Below, piece by piece: positions 1 to 6,751 of a stretch of 8,179 nt of DNA (its first letter is position 1; each line of letters opens with the position of its first letter). Below the pieces are notes generated by a model. That model searched no databases, was not told the DNA's origin, and saw only the letters and a list, made by a program, of their open reading frames with translations. Location: NCBI GenBank assembly GCA_964617995.1, contig CAZTXD010000155.1:1-8179 (forward strand), read 5' to 3'. Made by a program: the position numbers and the translations under genes. Source of the DNA: CAZTXD01 sp964617995 (GTDB lineage: Bacteria > Actinomycetota > Acidimicrobiia > Spongiisociales > ZC4RG35).

Positions 1-807
1 CCCCGCTGACCTTCGACACCGACATCGGACCCACCACCCAGGATGCAGCCCTCACCTACTGCAAGAACCGGCGGGCGTTCTATCTCGTCGACCCGCCCAG
101 CACCTGGACCAGCGTGTCCGCCGCCGAGAGCGGGGTGAACGCCCTCAACCTGCGGGACCAGAACGCGGCGGTCTACTTCGCCCCCAGGTCCAGATCGCCG
201 ACACCGCTGCGCGACAACCAGCTCTCCGAGTTCGTCCCCTGTGGCGTGGTGCCCGGTCTCTACGCCCGCAGCGACGCCAGACGCGGTGTGTGGAAGGCGC
301 CGGCGGGCACCGAGGCGACGATGAACGGCGTGCGCCGGCTGTCGGTCCCGCTTACCAATGGCGAGAACGGGCGGCTGAACCCACTCGGCGTCAGCTGCCT
401 GCGCTCGTTCCCGGTGACGGGAAACGTCGTCTGGGGCGCACGCACCCTGGAAAGCGCCGACCAGCTCGCCTCCGAGTGGAAGTACGTCCCGGTGCGGCGC
501 ACCTCGCTGTTCATCGAGGAGACGCCGTACCGGGGTCTGCAGTGGGTGGTGTTCGAGCCCAACGACGAGCCGGTTGTAGGCCCAGATCCGCGTCAACGTC
601 GGCTCATTCATGCACACGCTGTTCCGGCAGGCCGCCTTCCAGGCTCGACGCCGAAGGAGGCCTATCTGGTGAGGTGACGCGGAGACGACCACCCAGGCCG
701 ACATCGACCGCGGGGTGGTGAACATTCTCGTCGGCTTTGCGCCTCTCAAGCCCGCGGATTTCGTGTTCGTGAGGATCGAGCAACTCGCCGGGCAGCTTCA
801 GACTTAG
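1..807 (+). pseudogene. Contractile tail sheath protein, C-terminal part, frameshifted
   Basis: This is the C-terminal part of a contractile tail sheath protein (phage-tail-like / extracellular contractile injection system family); the 5' end lies outside the window. The sheath polymer surrounds the inner tube and contracts to drive it into a target. Family-like stretches are GVWKAPAGTEA, LNPLGVSCLRSFP, VVWGARTL, ASEWKYVPVRR, LFIEE and QWVVFEPNDEP, then, in shifted frames, AQIRVNVGSFMHTLFRQAAF, STPKEAYLVR, TTTQADIDRGVVNILVGFAP and a C-terminus ending AGQLQT before TAG at 805-807. Reading through needs several corrections: +2 near 180, +1 at 203, +1 at 573, a TAG at 577-579 where the family has Trp, -1 near 643 and -2 near 676 (a TGTG shortened to TG). 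The frame closes at 675-677 without the last segment. The family assignment is firm. Calling it a pseudogene rests on the number of lesions; sequencing error is the alternative. Confidence 0.88.
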
Positions 808-812
808 GAGGT
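806..812 (+). promoter_or_regulatory. Ribosome binding site of the tail tube gene
   Basis: AGGAGGT overlaps the sheath stop codon (TAG 805-807) and lies 8 nt before the tube ATG at 821. It supports that start and indicates that sheath and tube were translated from one mRNA. Confidence 0.75.
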
Positions 813-820
813 GAGAGCGG

Positions 821-1462
821 ATGGCTCAATTCAGCGTCAATGCGTCCCGGTTCGATCCCTACAAGAACTTCAAGTTCCGCGTGAAGTGGGACGGCGTCTA
901 CGTTGCAGGCGTCAGCAAGGTGAGCGCCCTCAAGCAAACCACGGAGGTGATCGAACACCGTGAGGGGGGCGACCCGAGCACCGTCCGCAAATCTCCGGGC
1001 CGCTCCAAACACGAGCCCATCACCCTGGAACGGGGTGTGACCCACGACCCGGCGTTCCAGCAGTGGGCCAGCAAGGCGTGGGACTAAGCAAACGCCCAGG
1101 CCGCGCCCGATCAGCGCACCCAGGAGGTCTCGCTCAAGGACTTCCGCAAGGACATCATCATCGACGTCTTCAACGAGGCCGGCCAGAAGGCGCTGTCCTA
1201 CTACGTCTCCCGGGCCTGGGTCTCCGAGTACCAGGCGATGCCCGAGCTGGACGCCAACGCCAACGCCGTCGCCATCCAGACGATCAAGCTCGAGAACGAG
1301 GGCTGGGACATGGACGAGGACGTCACCGAGCCCGAGGAACCCAGCTTTGTGATCCGGCATGAGTCTCCCCAACCTCGGCGTGGTGATCCTGCCCCGGGGG
1401 CTGGGCGACGGCTCCCCGAGACGTATAAGCCAGCGCCACCGTTGGGCGGTGCGTCCCAGTAG
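821..1462 (+). pseudogene. Contractile injection system tail tube protein, interrupted by TAA
   Basis: This is a T4 gp19-like tail tube protein, which stacks as rings inside the sheath to form the rigid inner tube. The start MAQFSVNASRFDPYKNFKF, the segments VAGVSKVSALKQTTEVIEHR, GGDPSTVRKSPGR and ITLERGVTHD, and the later EVSLKDFRKDI, FNEAGQKAL, WVSEYQAMPELDANANAVAI and IKLENEGW are typical of the family. The gene is cut by an in-frame TAA at 1085-1087 (codon 89), directly after KAWD. The same frame continues with full family similarity to about codon 176 (1348), ending VTEPEEPSF. Relatives, as I recall them, have Tyr after this W-[DN], so a TAC/TAT to TAA change is the simplest cause. From 1349 to the next stop at 1460-1462 the residues look unlike the family. 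The 88-residue product would lack half of the tube fold. It lies 13 nt downstream of the sheath. Confidence 0.88.
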
Positions 1463-1590
1463 CACGGGCTTGATCCGGTCAGCTCACATCAAGCTCGGCC
1501 TTCGAAGGCGGACTGACCCGTACCGGAGGGGTTTACGGACCGTCTGGGTCGCCATACCTACAGATGTTGCAGCTTTCGGGCCTAGCGAAC
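1463..1590. other. Convergent intergenic gap with nested inverted repeats
   Basis: No gene is visible between the broken tube gene and the end of the regulator on the other strand. The gap contains a 12-bp perfect palindrome, GCCTTCGAAGGC (1498-1509), flanked by GGTCAG (1477-1482) and its complement CTGACC (1513-1518). This could fold into a weak branched structure or act as a protein site. No T-run follows on either strand, so I do not call it an intrinsic terminator. Confidence 0.4.
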
Positions 1591-4500
1591 TCATGACCGA
1601 TCCCCGTCGATCCACGACCATGCTTGGGCGGCGCTCGTCGACGCTCCCATCTGCAGGAGGCGAGGCGCAGCATGGCTCGCGATCGACCTGGCCACGTCGG
1701 TGTCGAGAAACGGCAGCAGATCGACAAGCAAACGGGCGGCCGTGTAGCGGTCACCAAAACGCTCCAGCCGGCCCGCCGCCGTCATGGCCTTCGGCACCGC
1801 CTCGGGCGAGTGACCCGCCGATGCCAGGCGCACAGCCTCGGCCCAGTCTGCAATCCACATGAGGTGCGGAGCGCAGGCTGTGACCGAGAGCGCCCGGGCT
1901 TCGGCCAACAAGGCGTGGAGGCGGTCCCAGTCGCCGCTCAGCGCAGCCACCTGCAGCTCAGCTCGCATCCTCGCGACCTCGGAGGCGACCGTCTTCGAGC
2001 CCTTGACGCGCTCTAGCCTGCCGCGACTCTCTTCCAGGCCCCAGAGGGAACGAAGGACCTCGAGCACCCGGTAGTCGGTCTCGGCCGAGGCCGTCGTCGG
2101 TTGGGCGGCATCGAAGACCTCCAGTACACGGCCGGCCCCTAACCCATCGCCAGTTTCATGGAGCGAGAATGCGCCTCCCGCGAGGGCCATTATGCCGTGG
2201 AAGCAGGTACGCATGCCCTCCTCGGCCACGAGGTCGGTGACTCTGCTTGTGGCCTCGCACAGTTCTTGGATCCGCCCAGCGGGGAGCAGGCAATGGGCCT
2301 GGGCCGAGGCGGCGTGGAGTCGATGATGCGAGCTCAGTCCGGCAGCTTGGCATGCTGCCTCGGTGGCCACCTCCGCTGCCGCCTCGAAGCGTCCGGCGTC
2401 GGAGAACGCGATGGCCGCCGTGACCAGCATCTCATGCGCTTGTACCCGGTCGTCCATGCTTCTGGACGCTCCGAGCGTTCGCTCGGCCAGTTCGGCGGAC
2501 TGGCAGAACCCCTCCTGCTTCAAGAGGAACTCGCAGGCGTCAAGCCCATAGGAGAGCAAGATCGGAGAGTTGATGTCCTCTGCGATCTCGACGGCTTGCT
2601 CGGCGTCCCGTAGCGCCTCCAGCCGGTTCCCCGCCACCAGTTCCCACATCGTGAGCGAGGCACGGCCCACCAAGAGTGCCCCGACCTCGAACGTGGCCGT
2701 CTCGGTGCCTGCATCCCTCAGCCCCTGCTCGACGATCTTTACCGCCGCCGTCTGCCAGTCCCCGCCACTGAAGGCACCTCGGTAACGTGACCAGAGCAGG
2801 GTGGCTTGTGCCCGCAACCTCATCATGGCTTGCGGGTCACCGATTCGCTCGGCGAGCTCGAGAGCTTCCTCGTACCACGTCCATGCCTCATCGGCACGAA
2901 CTCCCGCATGGGCGGCGAGCGCCTTGAGCTCCACAGCGCTCAGCCTCTCGCCATCCGTCGCTGCCAACGCCAACACCCGGTTGGCGAACCCGAATGCCTG
3001 GTCGATCGAATAACGGGCCGTGGCCCCCCCGCCTGCCTCCAAGAGGGCCACAACAGCCTTCGAACGTACTTCCTGCCGAACGGGAGAATGCTCCGGCCAG
3101 GCGAGATCTGCATACTCGGGGGACGCCGCGGATTCGTAGTGGTGTGCGATGAGTTCGATGAACTCCTCCCGGCGCTCACCGGCCAGGTCCTCGATCCAAC
3201 GTCCCACGGCGGCATGGGCGTTGGCCCGGCGAGCCTTGGGGATCGACTCGTAGGCCACCTCGCGGATGAGGCCGTGTCGAAACGACAGTTCGATCTGACG
3301 GGGCAGTGAGGAGTTAGGCCGCGTGACGACGAGTCCTTTTGCCTCGAGGCCCTGAAGCGCCTCCCGGACCTGGACGCCGGGCCGCATGGCTTCGAGGGGA
3401 GCGGTCCAGAAGCCCCGACCGACCACCGCGGCGTCCTGGAGGGTACGCTTCTGATCGGGAAGCAGTGCGTCCACCCGAGCGGCGAGCAGGGCCCGCACCG
3501 TGTCGGGAATGGCGACAGGGGTCTCGGCATCCGCCTCCACCAGACCCTCCTCGCGTTGCTCGATGAAGCCCTGGTCGAGCAGGTGCCTGACGATCTCCTC
3601 GGCGAAGAAAGGGTTACCTTCAGCCGCGGCCAGCACCCGCTCGCGGAGGCTAGAGCTCACCATCGGCAGCAGTTCTTCGAGCAAGGCGCGGAGATCGGCT
3701 TCGGGGAGGGTTTCCAGGCCGACCTGGGACATGCCCGCCCGGCCGCTCCAACCGGGGCGAGACTCGGCGAACTCCGAGCGGGCGGTGGCCACGATGAGGA
3801 CGGGGCCGGTGGAGCGAGAGACCATGTGCTCCAACATGTCCAGCAGAGGAGACTCGGCCCAGTGGAGATCCTCGATTTCGAGGAGCAGGGGCCCCTGGGA
3901 GGCAAGAGCGGAAACGAAGCGGGGCCAGGCCAGGCCCAGTTCCTCGCCGATCGATTCCGGGGAGATTCCGTCGAGAGGATTGCCGGCAAAGGCGATCCCA
4001 GCCGTCTTGGCTAGGGCGAACAGCACCCGATCCGCCTCCGAGGAATCGGTCCCCAATGCCTCGCGGACGAGCTTCTCGAGCTTCTCTCCGGCCACAGCGC
4101 TGGAGTCGTCGAGAAGGATCCCGGCAGCGCTCCAGAGCAGCTCACGGAGGGCAAAGTAGGTGAGGCCTCGTCCGTAAGGAAGGCACCGACCCCCGAAGGC
4201 TGCTGGGGCCAGATCACCCGCCTGGAGCCGGGTCACGAACTCTGCCACCAGCCGGGTCTTGCCGACGCCCGGCTCACCAAGGATGGTGACCAAGCGAGGG
4301 CGGGCCTCATCAATGGCGGCCCGGTACACGGACTCGAGCAGCCCCAGCTCCCACCTCCGTCCCACCAGGCGAGTGGCCAGATCGGCAATACCCACCGATC
4401 GGGGCTGCTGTGCGGTCCCGAGCAGCCTCCAAGCTCGCACGGGGGTCGCCTTTCCCTTGAGCAGTCGCTCCTCGAGCGCCTCGAAGTGAAACGACCTACG

Positions 4501-5748
4501 GGCACTGAGGTAGGTGCGCTCGCCGACGAGGATCTGGCCCGGCTCGGCTGTCTGCCGGAGCCTGGCCGCCACATTCACCGCGTCGCCGGCCAGCCCCGAG
4601 CGATACCCCTCGCCACCAGCTACCACGACACCCGAGTTGACGCCGATCCGCATACCCAACTCCACTCCGTAACCAGCGGCCAGGCGGGGGTTGAGCTCCT
4701 CCAGCCGAGCCCGCATGTCCAGAGCGGCCATCAGGGCTCGCTCGGCGTCGTCCTCGTGCACGGCCGGTATGCCGAACACCGCCACGACCGCGTCCCCGAC
4801 GAACTGGTCGACCGTGCCTCCCCACGACTCGACCACCGAGGTCATCTCGCCGTAATAATCGGCCAGCAGAGCCCGCAGCCGCTCCGGATCTAGCTGCTCC
4901 CCCAACATGGTGTACCCGGTCAGGTCGGCGAAGACGAGGACGACCAGCTTGCGCTCCTCCTCCCTGGCGGACGCCCCCTCCGAATCTGTTGCTACAACCG
5001 GCGCTGATTCCATGAGCAGGGTGGGGTCTTGGGCCAGCATGCGATCCTGCAAGGACTGGAGCTCGGGCCCAGGCTCGATCCCCAGGTCTTCCACCAGCAG
5101 ATGACGAGCCCGGGAGAAGGCTCTCAGTGCCTCTGCCTGACGCCCGCCTCGATAGAGGGCGAGCATGTACAAAGCCCAGAGGTCCTCTCGCAGCGGGTGC
5201 TCCTCTAGAAGCGATGGCAGCTCGGCCAGCACGTCTTCATGGCGACCGCACCGGATCCCGGCCTCGATCCTGTCCGCTATCGCCCGGAGACGAAGATCCT
5301 CCAACCGAGTCCGCAGCGGGCGGAGTGATTCGGCCTCCGCCGCATCGGCGAAAGGTGTCCCATGCCACGACGCCAGAGCGGCGGTCAGCAGATCTCCTGC
5401 CGCCTGCGGGTCGTCGGTCAGGATGGTTCTGGCCTCGGCTACATCGGCGAGGAAACGGTGGGCATCCACGTCCATTGGATCGATCGTGAGACGGTATCCC
5501 GCGCCATCGGTGGCAATGACCCCTTCGGGGAGTCGTGATCGGAGATGATGGACGTAGGTCTGCAGGGTCTTGGTGGCTGTCGCCGGGGGTGATTCGCCCC
5601 ACAGGCCATCGATCAGACGCTCGGTCGATACCACTTTGTCGGACTCGGCGGCCAGCAGCGTTAGGAGGGCACGCTCCATCGGACGCCGGATCTCGATTGC
5701 TCGACCCGCCTCGTGCACCTCGAGCCGCCCCAGGACGCGGATGTCCAC
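1591..5748 (-). CDS. SARP/BTAD transcriptional regulator fused to class III nucleotide cyclase and AAA-type ATPase
   Basis: An intact 1385-aa cytoplasmic multidomain regulator. Domains in order: an OmpR-like winged helix (about 1-92, with ALLTLLA, STERLIDGLWG and TLQTYVHHLRSRLP); BTAD (about 97-243); a class III adenylate/guanylate cyclase domain (about 266-441) with metal-binding D275 (FADLTG) and D319 (VGDAVVAVFG), and D389, N392 and R396 in GDAVNVAARL; a P-loop ATPase region with Walker A GEPGVGKT (491-498) and Walker B LLLEIEDLHW (621-630, D627); and a long helical, TPR-like tail to the C-terminus. Expected activities are DNA binding, NTP-dependent switching and cyclic nucleotide synthesis. 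The usual substrate-selecting Lys is Gln315, so cyclase specificity or activity is uncertain. The start is GTG; an in-frame stop lies only nine codons upstream, so no longer start is plausible. No good Shine-Dalgarno lies at normal distance, so a leaderless start is possible. Domain calls are firm; target genes are unknown. Confidence 0.95.
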   Translation of the reverse strand: MDIRVLGRLEVHEAGRAIEIRRPMERALLTLLAAESDKVVSTERLIDGLWGESPPATATKTLQTYVHHLRSRLPEGVIATDGAGYRLTIDPMDVDAHRFLADVAEARTILTDDPQAAGDLLTAALASWHGTPFADAAEAESLRPLRTRLEDLRLRAIADRIEAGIRCGRHEDVLAELPSLLEEHPLREDLWALYMLALYRGGRQAEALRAFSRARHLLVEDLGIEPGPELQSLQDRMLAQDPTLLMESAPVVATDSEGASAREEERKLVVLVFADLTGYTMLGEQLDPERLRALLADYYGEMTSVVESWGGTVDQFVGDAVVAVFGIPAVHEDDAERALMAALDMRARLEELNPRLAAGYGVELGMRIGVNSGVVVAGGEGYRSGLAGDAVNVAARLRQTAEPGQILVGERTYLSARRSFHFEALEERLLKGKATPVRAWRLLGTAQQPRSVGIADLATRLVGRRWELGLLESVYRAAIDEARPRLVTILGEPGVGKTRLVAEFVTRLQAGDLAPAAFGGRCLPYGRGLTYFALRELLWSAAGILLDDSSAVAGEKLEKLVREALGTDSSEADRVLFALAKTAGIAFAGNPLDGISPESIGEELGLAWPRFVSALASQGPLLLEIEDLHWAESPLLDMLEHMVSRSTGPVLIVATARSEFAESRPGWSGRAGMSQVGLETLPEADLRALLEELLPMVSSSLRERVLAAAEGNPFFAEEIVRHLLDQGFIEQREEGLVEADAETPVAIPDTVRALLAARVDALLPDQKRTLQDAAVVGRGFWTAPLEAMRPGVQVREALQGLEAKGLVVTRPNSSLPRQIELSFRHGLIREVAYESIPKARRANAHAAVGRWIEDLAGERREEFIELIAHHYESAASPEYADLAWPEHSPVRQEVRSKAVVALLEAGGGATARYSIDQAFGFANRVLALAATDGERLSAVELKALAAHAGVRADEAWTWYEEALELAERIGDPQAMMRLRAQATLLWSRYRGAFSGGDWQTAAVKIVEQGLRDAGTETATFEVGALLVGRASLTMWELVAGNRLEALRDAEQAVEIAEDINSPILLSYGLDACEFLLKQEGFCQSAELAERTLGASRSMDDRVQAHEMLVTAAIAFSDAGRFEAAAEVATEAACQAAGLSSHHRLHAASAQAHCLLPAGRIQELCEATSRVTDLVAEEGMRTCFHGIMALAGGAFSLHETGDGLGAGRVLEVFDAAQPTTASAETDYRVLEVLRSLWGLEESRGRLERVKGSKTVASEVARMRAELQVAALSGDWDRLHALLAEARALSVTACAPHLMWIADWAEAVRLASAGHSPEAVPKAMTAAGRLERFGDRYTAARLLVDLLPFLDTDVARSIASHAAPRLLQMGASTSAAQAWSWIDGDRS

Positions 5749-5764
5749 TCGGTAAGCGTACCGA
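5749..5764. promoter_or_regulatory. Inverted repeat and possible -10 element at the regulator start
   Basis: TCGGTA-AGCG-TACCGA is a perfect 6+6 inverted repeat that ends at the regulator's GTG. On the minus strand it contains TACGCT (5760-5755), which fits an actinobacterial -10 (TANNNT), six nt before the GTG. That spacing fits a leaderless transcript. The repeat overlaps this putative core promoter, so a protein bound there could block it. The repeat is seen directly; the promoter role is inferred. Confidence 0.4.
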
Positions 5765-5772
5765 TGCCCTTT

Positions 5773-5810
5773 CTACCTCCGTGCTACCGAGGTTCAGCCG
5801 CCCATCTACC
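5773..5810. promoter_or_regulatory. Putative SARP operator: pentamers phased at 11 nt
   Basis: CTACC occurs at 5773, 5784 and 5806, and a partial copy, CAGCC, at 5795, so four sites lie exactly 11 nt apart. SARP regulators are known to bind direct heptamers at about 11-nt spacing just upstream of the -10 element. Read on the minus strand (GGTAG copies), the last copy ends about 12 nt before the putative TACGCT. The site could therefore serve autoregulation of the SARP gene, the divergent small gene, or both. The motif is short and chance is not excluded. Confidence 0.4.
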
Positions 5811-5848
5811 CCACTCAGTCATGGTCGTGGATGAGGCAAGGTCGAGAC

Positions 5849-5856
5849 AGGAGGAG
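5849..5856 (+). promoter_or_regulatory. Strong ribosome binding site for the small divergent gene
   Basis: AGGAGGAG lies 3 nt before the GTG at 5860; the GGAGG core sits 5 nt before it. It decides the start in favour of this GTG over the in-frame ATG at 5821, which has no comparable site. Confidence 0.7.
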
Positions 5857-5859
5857 CCC

Positions 5860-6048
5860 GTGAACAGCTACTACTACGAGCTAGCCGCCCAGGAGCGCAT
5901 CAGACAGTGGCACGAGGAGGCGGAGCAGGCTCGCCGGGTTCGCTCGATGAGAAGAACGCGGTATCGTCGGACCGCCCGTCTCCGCCGGTTTCGCGTTCCC
6001 GGCTTGCTTCGGACCGCTCGTCCCGAGAATCCTCAGGCGGGCCCGTAA
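5860..6048 (+). CDS. Small arginine-rich hypothetical protein, divergent from the SARP gene
   Basis: A 62-aa protein starting at GTG behind an excellent Shine-Dalgarno. It begins MNSYYYELAAQERIRQWHEE: a tyrosine cluster, then a charged amphipathic helix running to about residue 28. Residues 25-45 are very basic (RRVRSMRRTRYRR, then more Arg), and the C-terminus is Pro-rich. There is no signal peptide and no membrane segment. I recall similar short MNxYYYELxAQER-type proteins in actinobacteria but know no function for them. The basic segment would allow binding to nucleic acid or an acidic partner; that is inference. It shares a 111-nt divergent promoter region with the SARP-cyclase gene, so the two may be co-regulated. 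A chance open frame is the alternative, made less likely by the RBS and the non-random N-terminus. Confidence 0.6.
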   Translation: MNSYYYELAAQERIRQWHEEAEQARRVRSMRRTRYRRTARLRRFRVPGLLRTARPENPQAGP

Positions 6049-6751
6049 ACACGTCCGTCGGGGTTATCGTCGGAGGAGGAACCACCCTGCCCTTCTGGTC
6101 ATGTAGCTCGAAGCCTGTCGCGTCACCCGGCTCTGAAACGCCACCACTGCCAGCCCGCGCCCGCCAACCCGAAAATCGCCCGAAACACCAGCGCGGGATC
6201 CGGCAATCGGCGCTAGCCGCGGACGGGATGACCGGCCGCGTCTCTCATGCCACTGCGAGTTCGAAGGCAAACGGCAGCCCGGTTACCTGTTCGACGCGGC
6301 GCCTCCGCTCCGCGGACCTCGCCGACGACGATCAGATCCGGGAAGTGGTCGCCAGAGCCATTCACACCTTTCCCCATCTTTTGGTCCGTTTTCATGTCGT
6401 GCTTCATCGGAGGTCTGCTGACCTGCGTCCCGAATCGGCGGCAGACTGCACCGTCCACGGAGCCGAAGTCCCCTGACCACGGTTCTGGTTGGTGACAGGG
6501 TGAGCGGCGGTTGTCGCCATTTTGAAGAGTTCGTTGGCCGTCGCCCGGATTCGCAGACGCTGTCGATGGCCCGGGAGTGCTGGAACGCCATGGAAGTGGC
6601 CAGGTCGCAGCACTCTGAAATAGACAACTACTCGAGATTCCGGAGATCTCGAATACACCGATCGCGCTTGGTAAGAGATGCTGTCAAGCGCTTCTACCCG
6701 CCGACGCCGGTGCACTCTCGCCCGCGATGGACGCGCGGTGGAGCAGGTTGG
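6049..6751. other. 0.7-kb stretch without a convincing gene
   Basis: Open frames exist on both strands, but none shows a recognisable domain or a good RBS-start pair, and their compositions look like out-of-frame GC-rich DNA. Parts of the stretch (about 6360-6420 and 6500-6660) are visibly less GC-rich than the coding regions. An imperfect hairpin (6471-6500: CCCTG and ACCA pairing with TGGT and CAGGG around a 2-nt bulge) and a small AGGTC/GACCT hairpin (6411-6424) are present; neither is followed by a T-run. It may be plain intergenic DNA or remnants too decayed to identify. Confidence 0.5.
6632..6652. repeat. Perfect 7-bp inverted repeat with 7-nt spacer
   Basis: TCGAGAT (6632-6638) and ATCTCGA (6646-6652) are separated by TCCGGAG. 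The site lies 99 nt beyond the 3' end of the nuclease-family gene, in the less GC-rich stretch. It is not followed by a T-run. The geometry suits a dimeric protein site as well as a hairpin; the function is unknown. Confidence 0.45.

Noticed and set aside
1437..1451. CACCG-TTGGG-CGGTG hairpin as a terminator of the tube operon
   Set aside because: Only a 5-bp stem with no T-run after it; such hairpins are expected by chance in GC-rich DNA.
746..1465. Long minus-strand open frame of 239 codons opposite the tube gene
   Set aside because: It is antisense to clear tube-protein similarity on the + strand, has no recognisable domain, and its Val/Leu/Gly/Arg-rich composition is that of a GC-rich shadow frame.
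2806..3309. Plus-strand open frames inside the regulator, such as this one of 167 codons
   Set aside because: The minus-strand frame is a continuous, well-motivated 1385-aa protein. The opposite frames have no motifs or start signals.
5907..6476. Plus-strand frame of 189 codons overlapping the small protein and the gene-free stretch
   Set aside because: It overlaps the better-supported 62-aa gene in another frame, has no RBS, and reads as low-complexity Ser/Pro/Arg-rich sequence.
6404..6715. Minus-strand frame of 103 codons downstream of the EEP gene
   Set aside because: No recognisable domain and no convincing start. A decayed remnant cannot be excluded but is not supported.
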